Below the pieces are notes generated by a model, which was given only the letters and a program-made list of their open reading frames with translations, was not told the origin of the DNA and ran no database searches. From an uncultured Bacteroidota bacterium (GTDB lineage Bacteria; Bacteroidota; Bacteroidia; B-17B0; Aurantibacillaceae): a stretch of 64,000 nt of DNA. Made by a program: the position numbers and the translations under genes. Position 1 is the stretch's first letter, and each line of letters opens with the position of its first letter. Of the stretch, positions 43,995 to 52,141 are shown piece after piece. The DNA lies in contig CAITNS010000058.1 in assembly GCA_903893815.1 (NCBI GenBank), forward strand, positions 62,001 through 126,000, written 5' to 3'.

Positions 43995-45413
43995 ATGAAA
44001 GAAATTAGTACTACAATACCAGAAAGTATCGTAAAAGAAGAATTTACACGTACTACCGAAAAAGCACATATCATTGCTTGTTGGATTGGTATTGTGTTAA
44101 ATTTAGTCTGGTTTTTAGGCGACTATTTAAGTATTCCAGAATATTGGATTCCTTTTCTAAATTTCAGAATAGCTGTTTCGGGTATCACCTTACTTCTACT
44201 ACTTCTAAAACATAAACTTAAGTTAAGTATCTACGATTGCCTGTTTGTTTTAGTGCTTGGCATTTCTGTGCAAAACGCTTATATGTGGAGCGTGATGGAT
44301 ATTCCGCATTTACAAAAACATGCTTTTGCTTACATGGTATTATTTATTGGTGTTGGTATGTTGGTGCTTTGGGAAATGAAACTATCTATCATACTATTGA
44401 TTACAACCATAATTAGTAATATTATCTTTTATGTTTTAAATAGTCCGTTAACCGTTGACGAATTTATTACTAATGGAGGTTTACTGGTTTTAACTGTATT
44501 AATATTTTGTGTGTTCCTTATCAGAAACCGCTATCGCTTAACTTATAAAGAAATTAAAAGTCGATTAGAATTAGAAAAATCGAAAGCACTCATTGAAATT
44601 CAGAAAGAAGAGGTTGACGAAAAAAATGAAGAAATTATTAGTAGCTTGAGATACGCAAAACGTTTACAAGAAGCCTTATTACCTCCTAAGAATTTGTTAG
44701 ATAGTTTTTTTAAAGACAATTATTTTATTTTATATAGTCCTAGAGATATAGTTTGCGGTGATTTTTACTGGGCGCGAAAAATAAAAACAACTCCAATTGA
44801 TGGGAGATCAAAAAACTATTTATTATTGGCTGTTGCAGATTGCACAGGGCATGGTGTTCCTGGAGCTTTTATGAGTTTACTAGGCTCAAACTTTTTACAT
44901 CAGAGTGCAGTAGAGAAAAATATTAACAGCCCAGCAGAAGCCTTAGATTTTTTAAATCAAAAAATTATTACAACTCTAAATCACGGATATGGTGATGTAG
45001 AAATTAGAGACGGAATGGATATTTCATTAGTAGCGATTGATTTAGAAAGCAAAAATTTAGCTTATTCTGGCGCTAATAATCCCATTTATATTGTTAGGGA
45101 TAAATCCTTAGAAACACTGAAGGCTAATAAACAAGCTATAGGCAACATGAACGACGTTGTATTACCTTACGACAATGTTGTAACACAACTGCAGCCTAAC
45201 GATTGCATCTATTTATTTACAGATGGCTATGCCGATCAGTTTGGCGGAGCAAAAGGAAAAAAATTAATGCGTAAACAGTTTGAAGATGTTTTGATTGAAA
45301 ACTCTGATAAACCTATGCACGTGCAGAAACTAGCCCTTGAAACTACTTTTAATAATTGGAAAGGTGATTTAGAACAAGTAGATGATGTGTGTGTAGTTGG
45401 TGTGAGGATTTAA
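43995..45413 (+). CDS. membrane SpoIIE/PP2C-type serine phosphatase
   Basis: A 472-residue protein with six to seven N-terminal hydrophobic segments (residues 25-190), a short coiled linker (about 195-225) and a C-terminal PP2C/SpoIIE phosphatase domain (about 235-472). Metal-binding motifs are DIVCGDFYW, VADCTGHGVPGAFMSLLG, and DGMDISLVAID/FTDGYADQFGG. Such phosphatases usually dephosphorylate an anti-sigma antagonist (STAS) protein, but no STAS or RsbW partner is adjacent, so the output is unknown. The lipoprotein gene starts 18 bp after its stop. Confidence 0.9.
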   Translation: MKEISTTIPESIVKEEFTRTTEKAHIIACWIGIVLNLVWFLGDYLSIPEYWIPFLNFRIAVSGITLLLLLLKHKLKLSIYDCLFVLVLGISVQNAYMWSVMDIPHLQKHAFAYMVLFIGVGMLVLWEMKLSIILLITTIISNIIFYVLNSPLTVDEFITNGGLLVLTVLIFCVFLIRNRYRLTYKEIKSRLELEKSKALIEIQKEEVDEKNEEIISSLRYAKRLQEALLPPKNLLDSFFKDNYFILYSPRDIVCGDFYWARKIKTTPIDGRSKNYLLLAVADCTGHGVPGAFMSLLGSNFLHQSAVEKNINSPAEALDFLNQKIITTLNHGYGDVEIRDGMDISLVAIDLESKNLAYSGANNPIYIVRDKSLETLKANKQAIGNMNDVVLPYDNVVTQLQPNDCIYLFTDGYADQFGGAKGKKLMRKQFEDVLIENSDKPMHVQKLALETTFNNWKGDLEQVDDVCVVGVRI

Positions 45414-45431
45414 AAATTTCTAAATGTTTAT

Positions 45432-45776
45432 ATGCAAAAACAAATTATTTTTTCAGTTATTGTTCTATCTTTTTTATTTGGATCTTGTATTAAAAAAGTC
45501 GTTTGTGAAGGTACTGTCTTTTCAAAAAAAGGCACAGGCAATATACCCGTACCTAATGTTGTGGTATCAATACATCAATTTACGAGTGGATCTGATGAAC
45601 CTTTAAAAGGTAAATTTAATGTAACTACAGATGAGAACGGTCATTTCCTAATTTTTGAAAGAGCAGTAAGTAAAAATCGTTCTTTTTCGATAAGCTGTGA
45701 TTGTAATGAAGGATGGTATTATAAAAAGGATTTAAGCAGAGAAGACTTAAAACAGTATAATATTCATTTAAAATAA
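45432..45776 (+). CDS. small lipoprotein with carboxypeptidase-regulatory-like fold
   Basis: A 114-residue protein. Lipobox FLFGSC gives lipidated Cys19. The mature part GTVFSKKGTGNIPVPNVVVSIHQ…NVTTDENGHFLI fits a CarboxypepD_reg-like Ig-type beta-sandwich (gtV.d..g..ipvpnv.V…tdenG.f.i). Two further Cys (CDCNEGWYY) may form a disulfide. Role unknown. Close to the SpoIIE gene and possibly on its transcript. It is followed by a hairpin shared with the convergent MORN gene. Confidence 0.8.
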   Translation: MQKQIIFSVIVLSFLFGSCIKKVVCEGTVFSKKGTGNIPVPNVVVSIHQFTSGSDEPLKGKFNVTTDENGHFLIFERAVSKNRSFSISCDCNEGWYYKKDLSREDLKQYNIHLK

Positions 45777-45778
45777 AA

Positions 45779-45806
45779 AAGCCACTTACCCGTCGGTAAA
45801 TGGCTT
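45779..45806. terminator. bidirectional terminator between lipoprotein and MORN-repeat genes
   Basis: Stem AAGCCACTTACC / GGTAAATGGCTT with loop CGTC (one mismatch). On the minus strand it is followed by a T-rich run (TTTTTATTTT); on the plus strand the run is weaker. It lies between two convergent stop codons. Confidence 0.8.
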
Positions 45807-45827
45807 ATTCATTTTATAAAAATTAAA

Positions 45828-46289
45828 TTACATCGAAGCGTAATCGGTTGTTTTCACTACAGTTCCAGCATCATCCCACTGAGTCCAAGTGCCTACTTTT
45901 TCTCCGTCTTTATATTCCATTTGAAATAATTTATTTCCTTTATCGTCATAAACCATCCAAGTGCCATCTTTTTTATCGTTTTTGTAACGAGCCTCTGCAA
46001 TAGCAGCACCATTTACATTAAAGCGAGTCCATAAACCAAATTTTAAATTGTTTTCGTATTGTCCAACTTCCATTTTTTGGCCGTTCTCAAAATACTTCAC
46101 AGTTTCTCCTTCCAATTTACCATCCTTAATCGTTAAAACCCCCTTAATGGCTCCGCTCGCGTAATAAAGCGTTTGTTTACCCGTGTATGCCTTTTGATTT
46201 TGTGTATAAGAGCCATTATCAAAACTGATATCCTGAGAAAAAGCAATTTTTCCTAAGAATAAACACACTAAAAGAATTAAATTTTTCAT
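45828..46289 (-). CDS. secreted MORN-repeat (variant) protein
   Basis: A 153-residue exported protein (signal peptide MKNLILLVCLFLGKIAFSQ) with about six copies of a 23-residue MORN-variant unit, e.g. YYASGAIKGVLTIKDGKLEG, YFENGQKMEVGQYENNLKFG, YNDKKDGTWMVYDDKGNKL-like. The toxin-antitoxin 'MORN' type often accompanies a short partner; none is seen here. Likely periplasmic or surface-located. Function unknown. Confidence 0.85.
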   Translation of the reverse strand: MKNLILLVCLFLGKIAFSQDISFDNGSYTQNQKAYTGKQTLYYASGAIKGVLTIKDGKLEGETVKYFENGQKMEVGQYENNLKFGLWTRFNVNGAAIAEARYKNDKKDGTWMVYDDKGNKLFQMEYKDGEKVGTWTQWDDAGTVVKTTDYASM

Positions 46290-46416
46290 GATTTCTGGTA
46301 TTAAATTGTGTAACTAAAAAATCATCTATCGATTTCTAGTACAATTATACCAAAATATACAATTATTTGTTACAACCGTAACAAATAATTAAACTTAACT
46401 TTACATTGGGATTTCC

Positions 46417-46764
46417 CTATTCAGATACTAAATCAATAGATAAACTACCCGAATTGGCTTGTAAGTCTTGTAAATTAAGGGTTTTAGAAGAATAGCCTAC
46501 TTGCGAAAACTCCAATGTTAAATTTTCATCGGTATTTACTTCTAAGTAAATGAAGAAGTTGCCATCTAAATCTGAATACACTGTTTTTTGACAATTTGTA
46601 CAAGCAATTTTAACACCTGCTAAATACTCATTGTTTTTAGGATCAATAATTTTACCACTTAAAATCATGGTTTTTGTTTTAACAAGCTTAGGCATTTCGC
46701 CTGAAAAGCCTAATACGCAAACAAATACAGTTAATATAAAAATTAATATGATTTCCTTTTTCAT
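46417..46764 (-). CDS. secreted CarboxypepD_reg-like domain protein
   Basis: A 115-residue protein with an N-terminal hydrophobic signal (MKKEIILIFILTVFVCVLGF). The rest, MILSGKIIDPKNNEYLAGVKIAC…VYSDLDGNFFIYLE, is one Ig-like CarboxypepD_reg domain of the kind found at the N-terminus of SusC and TonB-dependent receptors. It is a free-standing domain here, with no receptor attached. Two Cys (CTNC) may be disulfide-bonded. Divergent from the NAD(P)-binding gene at 47079. Confidence 0.8.
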   Translation of the reverse strand: MKKEIILIFILTVFVCVLGFSGEMPKLVKTKTMILSGKIIDPKNNEYLAGVKIACTNCQKTVYSDLDGNFFIYLEVNTDENLTLEFSQVGYSSKTLNLQDLQANSGSLSIDLVSE

Positions 46765-47078
46765 GCGGTATTATTCATTTTCTTTTTTGTCACATGGTAT
46801 GCTGATCATAAAATTTTAGTTATGAAATTAGCATGATAATCAATTTAAATTGCAAATTAAGCCAACTGAGTTTAATTTAAGTTCACACCAATGTTACCAG
46901 ATTGTTAAGGATGAAATAGAGCGCAGATGACATTGATAGTTATGATTAAATAAGATTTTTGTTTGGATATTAGTGAAACCAAGCAATACTACTAATCATA
47001 AATTATCTTAATCATCTGCGTTATCAGCTTTCTATTATTGTAAACTTTAATCTAACTTTACTGAATAGAATAAAAAAC
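46765..47078. other. 314-bp divergent intergenic region
   Basis: Separates two divergent genes. The first 150 bp are AT-rich with no convincing ORF or promoter box. From about 46918 it carries a palindromic repeat (described separately). Just before the 47079 gene, TAACTTTA resembles a TAnnTTTG box with the last base changed. No tRNA or other RNA gene is seen. Confidence 0.6.
46918..47030. repeat. palindromic intergenic repeat, GCGCAGATGA family (copy 3)
   Basis: The left arm GAGCGCAGATGACATTGATAG is matched by the complement of ATCTTAATCATCTGCGTTATC on the right, so ACGCAGATGA is shared in inverted order. The words CAGATGA and GATTAA link it to the repeats at 30447 and 40830, although the interior differs. 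Probably a decayed copy of the same family. Confidence 0.5.
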
Positions 47079-47726
47079 ATGAAAACAGCTATTATTATAG
47101 GTTCAACTGGCCTTACAGGTAAAGCCTTATTATATCAACTTTTGCAAGACGATCAGTTTGATAAAGTCATCTTATTTTTAAGAAAAGAGTTAAACATCAA
47201 ACATGCTAAACTCATACAACATGCTGTTGATTTTAATTTGCTAGGTAATTATAAAGATCTAATAAAAGGAGATGTTGTGTTTTGCTGTTTAGGCACAACC
47301 ATTAAAACTGCTGGTTCGCAAGACGCATTTAAAAAAGTAGATTTCACTTATCCCACTGAGTTCGCGAAAATTGCCAAACAAAATGGAGTTTCAACTTTCT
47401 TACTTCAAAGTTCATTAGGTGCAGATGCTGCCTCCAACAATTTTTATTTAAAAGTAAAAGGAGAAACCGAACAAGCTCTCCAAAATTTATCTTTTAACTC
47501 CTTTGCCACCTTCAGGCCATCTATGCTTTTGGGAGAACGCACCGAATTTAGATTTGGAGAAACAATAGGAAAACTAGTAATGAGATTCTTCTCTATTTTG
47601 TTTATTGGAAAATTAAAGCGCTACAAAGCCATTCATGTAAACCAAGTAGCAAGTGCTATGATTAAACAATCAAAATCAAATAAACCAGGAAATACTGTTA
47701 TTGAAAACGAAGAAATAATGTATTAA
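47079..47726 (+). CDS. NAD(P)-binding Rossmann protein (HTATIP2/NmrA-like)
   Basis: A 215-residue atypical short-chain dehydrogenase. The N-terminal IIGSTGLTGKALLYQLL is the NAD(P)-binding Rossmann loop, VVFCCLGTTIKTAGSQDAF is typical of the HTATIP2/NmrA-like group, and the later FLLQSSLGADAASNNFYLKVKGETE holds the Ser and YxxxK-type residues. Such proteins act as NAD(P)H sensors or reductases of unknown substrate. Convergent with the UspA gene, with a 4-bp overlap of the stops. Confidence 0.85.
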   Translation: MKTAIIIGSTGLTGKALLYQLLQDDQFDKVILFLRKELNIKHAKLIQHAVDFNLLGNYKDLIKGDVVFCCLGTTIKTAGSQDAFKKVDFTYPTEFAKIAKQNGVSTFLLQSSLGADAASNNFYLKVKGETEQALQNLSFNSFATFRPSMLLGERTEFRFGETIGKLVMRFFSILFIGKLKRYKAIHVNQVASAMIKQSKSNKPGNTVIENEEIMY

Positions 47727-48547
47727 TGAACGCTACTACTAATACTTTCGCGCTTCATAGGATTAACTGATAACACAGGAATGTTACTAGTTTCAACTAC
47801 TTTTAATGAAAGATCTCCAACAAACATTTCACCTAAACTTAAATCTTTTTTATTCATTTGAATAATGATATCACAGTCGTTATTATTGGCATAATTTACA
47901 ATGGCTTCGGCTACATTATTTGAAGTGATAGATTTGTTAGTGCAATTTACACCACGTTCTTTAATGAATTTTTTTACCTGATTTAAATAGGGCAATAACT
48001 CATTTTCATATTTTTCATCGCTTGGACTAAATACCGAAATGATTTTTATAGTTGCATTGTAATATTTAGCAAACTGAACAGCTGTGCCAACTTTTTCGCG
48101 ACTCTCGGCACTTAAATCAATATGAATTAAAATATTTCTACAATTATTTCTACTATCCACAGAACGAATTGTAATAATTGGACAAGGTGCTTGTTTGATA
48201 AATTTACCAACATTAGTAACACCCATAAAACTTCTAAATCTAACCTGTGTATCTAATCCAATTACAATCAATGCGCACTCAAGTTCTTCGGCAGTCTTAT
48301 CAATTAATTCGTAGATATCACCTTTTATATTCAAAAATTCAGCTTTTAATCCTGACTCGTTAGTTATTTTATCCACCATTTCTTCTAAATCTTTTTGATG
48401 ATCCACGTTGCTGTTTGGAGACGCGTGCATTAAAATGATTTTTGATTTAGTGAATTTGGCTAAATTATAAGATTGTTCAATTGCAATTAACGATTGTTTT
48501 GAAAAATCGATAGGAATTAAAATGGAGCTGTTTTCTTTAATTAGCAT
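47723..48547 (-). CDS. universal stress protein, tandem UspA domains
   Basis: About 274 residues from the ATG at 48545-48547 (MLIKENSSILIPIDFSK); the track's longer start adds a hydrophobic run that is not part of the domain. It has two UspA domains, each beginning with a beta strand like SSILIPIDFSKQSLIAIEQS. The nucleotide loop (GxxGxxxxxxGSV) is not clear in either domain, so ATP binding is uncertain. Bacteroidota often have such two-domain proteins induced in stress or stationary phase. It precedes the nuoN end on the same strand but is not part of the nuo operon, being separated by about 119 bp (48548-48665). Confidence 0.87.
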   Translation of the reverse strand: MLIKENSSILIPIDFSKQSLIAIEQSYNLAKFTKSKIILMHASPNSNVDHQKDLEEMVDKITNESGLKAEFLNIKGDIYELIDKTAEELECALIVIGLDTQVRFRSFMGVTNVGKFIKQAPCPIITIRSVDSRNNCRNILIHIDLSAESREKVGTAVQFAKYYNATIKIISVFSPSDEKYENELLPYLNQVKKFIKERGVNCTNKSITSNNVAEAIVNYANNNDCDIIIQMNKKDLSLGEMFVGDLSLKVVETSNIPVLSVNPMKRESISSSVH

Positions 48548-48665
48548 AAGAGTTAATTTTAATAGATAGATAAATAAAAAACCAATTAATGTCAATTTAG
48601 AACAAATAGTTAAATTCTTCTTTTAAATAAAAAGAGAGAAACGTTAACTATAACAAATATATAAA

Positions 48666-50060
48666 TTAATTACTAAATATCTCAATTAAATAATTTGGGA
48701 CAACACCAAGTGCAATTGTAAAAAGCGAAGTTAATACCAATAACAACAAATGAGACGTTTCCATCTTCACTTCTTCATGCGAATCTTCTTGTTTAAAATA
48801 CATGGCAATTATGACTTTAAAATAATAATATACTCCAACTGCTGATGTTAAGATGGCCAACATGATTAACCATTTAAACGTAGTGCCAATCATCACCGTA
48901 AACACAAAATACTTAGCAAAGAAACCTGCCGTCACTGGAATACCTGCTAATGATAACATAGCAACTACCATACAAGCTGCCATAAATGGATGGCGTTTTC
49001 CTAAACCATTAAATGCTTCGATGTTTGAACTTCCTTTTGCTTTTGATACATTGTATAAAACCGTAAAGGCTGAAATAGAACCAATTGAATAAGCTAAAGA
49101 GTAATATAAAATGGCGTTAATGCTTGCAAAACTCTTTGTATGGGCTAGAATAGCCATTAACATAAATGCCGCATGGCTAATACTTGAATACGCCAACATA
49201 CGTTTTACACTTTGCTGAGTAGCCGCTGTAATATTCGACACGATTAATGATAAAGCAATAATTACTGCTAACACCATACTCCATATTTCGCTAATTCCAC
49301 CAAACACAATCACAAATAGTTGCATGAATGCTGCAAATGCAGCCGTTTTAACAATCGTACTCATTAAAGCTGTAATAACAGTAGGCGAGCCTTCGTAAAC
49401 ATCTGGAGCCCAAAAGTGAAAAGGAGCAGCACTTACTTTAAAACACATGGCAATTAAAACCATTAATACCCCTGCATAAAAGAACGCTGGCAAATCGCCG
49501 TTAGCATGACTAATAAATGCACGTATAGCCATTAAATCAAAACTACCCGTTGCGCCGTAAATTAAAGCGATACCAAATAATAAAAATCCTGAAGCAAATG
49601 AACCCATGATTAAATATTTGAATCCAGCTTCATTTGATGCTAAATCACGTTTACGACTTGCAGCTAATACATACATTGGAATAGAAAGAATTTCAACACC
49701 TAAAAATAAAGTAGTCATGTTTCTGAAAGACGTTAACATCAACGCACCAACTAATGCAAATAAAACTAATGCAAAATGGTCAGTAACATGATCTTCTTCA
49801 AAATAATCATTTGCTAAAATGAACCAGAAAAAAGCGGTTACTAAAATTACACCACTAAATGCTAACGACATGTCATTGAAATGAATCATGTTATTAAACA
49901 TTGGAATGGACATGTTATTTTGTCCCCACTCCATAAAGTTAGCAGCGTATGCTCCTAAAATTCCAACTAATACAATTGGATACAACAATTTTTTGAATTT
50001 AAAAATCTCAGCCAACATGGCTAAAATTCCTAGTGCACTAATTATAAAAAGACCTTTCAT
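48666..50060 (-). CDS. nuoN: NADH-quinone oxidoreductase subunit N
   Basis: A 464-residue antiporter-like membrane subunit with about 14 hydrophobic segments, one of three (L, M, N) that pump protons in complex I. The family pattern LGVEILSIPMYVLAASRK, KVSAAPFHFWAPDVYEGSPT and the key Lys/Glu residues in the central helices are present. Last gene of the nuo operon. The 171-bp gap to nuoM upstream contains inverted-repeat spacer sequence. Confidence 0.96.
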   Translation of the reverse strand: MKGLFIISALGILAMLAEIFKFKKLLYPIVLVGILGAYAANFMEWGQNNMSIPMFNNMIHFNDMSLAFSGVILVTAFFWFILANDYFEEDHVTDHFALVLFALVGALMLTSFRNMTTLFLGVEILSIPMYVLAASRKRDLASNEAGFKYLIMGSFASGFLLFGIALIYGATGSFDLMAIRAFISHANGDLPAFFYAGVLMVLIAMCFKVSAAPFHFWAPDVYEGSPTVITALMSTIVKTAAFAAFMQLFVIVFGGISEIWSMVLAVIIALSLIVSNITAATQQSVKRMLAYSSISHAAFMLMAILAHTKSFASINAILYYSLAYSIGSISAFTVLYNVSKAKGSSNIEAFNGLGKRHPFMAACMVVAMLSLAGIPVTAGFFAKYFVFTVMIGTTFKWLIMLAILTSAVGVYYYFKVIIAMYFKQEDSHEEVKMETSHLLLLVLTSLFTIALGVVPNYLIEIFSN

Positions 50061-50087
50061 ATGTAGATATTATTGTTTTTTAGTTGT

Positions 50088-50231
50088 CATATGGTTTAGC
50101 CAGTTTATCTTCATTTGTGTTTGTGTTTTAGCAAACATGGCTATTTCATATGCTTATTTACGATTTTTATTATTTACGATTTACGATTGAAAAATTGTCA
50201 ATTGTAAATCAATTAAATTGTCAATTCTGTT
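50088..50231. repeat. nuoM-nuoN spacer with two inverted-repeat groups
   Basis: First, CATATGGTTTAGCCAGTTT at 50088 pairs imperfectly with AACATGGCTATTTCATATG ending at 50152. Second, TTTACGATTTACGATTG is followed at once by AATTGTCAATTGTAAATCAATT, so the words that flank the four-helix gene at 51738 are here side by side without a gene between them. No ORF lies in this spacer. Confidence 0.6.
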
Positions 50232-51695
50232 TTATTTAATATACGTTAAAATTGCTTTTGTTCCTTCTTCTGCTAAATCATTTAAAGGTTTTGGATATAC
50301 ACCAAAAGCAATAATGACAAAACAAATAATATACAATACCCATTTATCAGAACTTGCTAAAGAACCAAAAGCAATTGCTGAATCTCTACGCTCTCCTAAC
50401 ATAATAGCCTGGTAACTGCGTAACATATATACTGCACCTAAAATCACGGTTAAGCCAGCAAATGCTGCAACCCATGCGCCATATTGATATACACCGTTAA
50501 TTAATAAAAACTCACCAACAAATCCATTTGTTAAAGGCAATGCTACTGAACCTAACATCACAATTAAAAACAACACCGCAAAGTTGCCGTTCATATTTCT
50601 TATGCCACCCAATTTTTCCATCTCACGTGTTCCTGTATGACGCATTAAAATATCTGCAATTAAAAATAAGCCTACAACGTTAACACCATGCGCTAACATT
50701 TGCATCACCGCTCCTTGAATACCCTGTTGGTTGGCAGATAAAATACCTGCTGCAATTAAGCCAACGTGAGCAATAGATGAATAAGCAATTAAACGCTTAT
50801 AATCTTTTTGAACGATTGCAATACATGATGCATAAAAAATTCCAAATACAGATAATCCGATAGCTAACCAACCCCACTCTGCTAAAGCTAAAGGAGTGAA
50901 TGGCAATAACCATTTAATTAATCCAAAGGTTCCCATTTTTAACATGATACCTGATAACAACATCGTTCCTTGTGTTGGAGCGTTTACATAAGTATCAGGT
51001 TGCCAAGTGTGTAAAGGAAAGATTGGCATTTTAATTCCGAATGCTAAAAAGATGCTCCAGAAAACAAATGATTGTTGGTTTAACGTTAAAGATTTTCCAG
51101 CTTGGTATAAATCAGTCACTGCCCATGATTTAATTCCTGTTTCGAAACCTGTATGGTTGTATAAATAAATTAAACCAACCAACATAAATAAAGATCCAAA
51201 TAAAGTGTAAACAAAAAACTTGAAAGTGATGCGTCCGCGATTTTCTCCACCCCATAATAAACAGATAAAGTAAATTGGAATTAAAGCTAACTCCCAGAAC
51301 ACATAAAATAAGAAACCATCATTAGCTGTAAACACACCTACCAATGCCATTTGCATTAATAAGATTAAACCATAAAATGAATTCGGTTTTTCATACTCCG
51401 TATTAAAGGATGATAAAATAATTAGTGGTACTAAGAACGTGGTTAATAATACCATTAATATAGATAAAGCATCAACACTCACTGCAAAGTGAATCCCCAA
51501 AGATTCAACCCAAGCGCAATTTAATATCAAATTCGCATTATCAGGATTGTGTTTGTATTGAAACAATACCACTAATGATAAAATAAATTCTGCAACAGAT
51601 AACCCTAATGCAACTGTTCTACTCGTGTTTCCCTTTGTGAAAAACACTAACAAACTTGCAATAAGTGGTACAATAATTAATAATCCAACTAACAT
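50232..51695 (-). CDS. nuoM: NADH-quinone oxidoreductase subunit M
   Basis: A 487-residue antiporter-like proton-pumping subunit of complex I with about 14 membrane segments. Family motifs include VFWELALIPIYFICLLWGG (central Glu), FPLHTWQPDTYVNAPTQGTMLLSG and the Lys-containing KDYKRLIAYSSIAHVG. Same minus-strand operon; the four-helix-bundle gene lies between it and nuoL upstream. Confidence 0.97.
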   Translation of the reverse strand: MLVGLLIIVPLIASLLVFFTKGNTSRTVALGLSVAEFILSLVVLFQYKHNPDNANLILNCAWVESLGIHFAVSVDALSILMVLLTTFLVPLIILSSFNTEYEKPNSFYGLILLMQMALVGVFTANDGFLFYVFWELALIPIYFICLLWGGENRGRITFKFFVYTLFGSLFMLVGLIYLYNHTGFETGIKSWAVTDLYQAGKSLTLNQQSFVFWSIFLAFGIKMPIFPLHTWQPDTYVNAPTQGTMLLSGIMLKMGTFGLIKWLLPFTPLALAEWGWLAIGLSVFGIFYASCIAIVQKDYKRLIAYSSIAHVGLIAAGILSANQQGIQGAVMQMLAHGVNVVGLFLIADILMRHTGTREMEKLGGIRNMNGNFAVLFLIVMLGSVALPLTNGFVGEFLLINGVYQYGAWVAAFAGLTVILGAVYMLRSYQAIMLGERRDSAIAFGSLASSDKWVLYIICFVIIAFGVYPKPLNDLAEEGTKAILTYIK

Positions 51696-52141
51696 ATTTT
51701 ATTTACAATTTAATTATTTACAATTTTAAAAATTTAGCTACTTCTTACTATTTATTAAATTTTTCTTTGCAGTTATAGCCGAAGCAGCAAAGATTTTCTC
51801 TAGTTCTTTAGATTCAATTAATATTTTTTCAAATTCTGAATCTTCAATTTTATTATATGCTTTAATCAATTCTAACCAATAAACAGATTCATCTGACTCT
51901 TCTTCAACAATTTTTAATTTATTAATAAAGTCAGGTGAAGATTTAGCCTTACAAGCAGCTCTATAATTTGCTCCAACAGAAGATGCTGATCTGATCAATT
52001 GTTTTCCCATAACTTCATTAGCAACTGATTTTTTTAACAAATCCACTGTTTTAAAAGTCGTAAGAGCAAAGTCAAACGTTCTCTTTTTTAATATTTCAGC
52101 ATTTATTGCCATTTGTAAATTGTAAATCTAAAATTTGTCAA
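51696..52141. repeat. IVP gene cassette A: inverted-repeat flanks between nuoL and nuoM
   Basis: The whole nuoL-nuoM gap is this cassette. ATTTACAATTT occurs at 51701-51711 and again at 51716-51726, and its exact complement AAATTGTAAAT is at 52117-52127 on the other side of the four-helix gene. With a two-base gap the pairing extends to about 19 nt (TTTTATTTACAATTTA). The right arm ends against the nuoL stop codon. Confidence 0.75.
51738..52112 (-). CDS. four-helix-bundle protein, 23S rRNA intervening-sequence (IVP/S23) family, copy A
   Basis: A 124-residue all-helical protein. The signature SVGANYRAACKAKSSPDFINKL and VEEESDESVYWLELI is typical of the IVP (S23) family, first known from ORFs inside 23S rRNA intervening sequences and otherwise related to the diversity-generating retroelement protein Avd. 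It likely forms a pentameric basic barrel and binds nucleic acid; the actual role is unknown. It lies in the nuo operon, between nuoL and nuoM and in the same orientation, inside inverted repeats. A second, related copy lies at 54483. Confidence 0.9.
   Translation of the reverse strand: MAINAEILKKRTFDFALTTFKTVDLLKKSVANEVMGKQLIRSASSVGANYRAACKAKSSPDFINKLKIVEEESDESVYWLELIKAYNKIEDSEFEKILIESKELEKIFAASAITAKKNLINSKK

Noticed and set aside
45424-45606. 60-residue ORF overlapping the small lipoprotein gene
   Set aside because: Different frame from the lipobox-bearing gene at 45432 and without a signal or family.
50061-50231. tRNA or small RNA in the long nuoM-nuoN gap
   Set aside because: The stem-like palindromes do not form a cloverleaf and no conserved tRNA loops (GTTCGA) are present.
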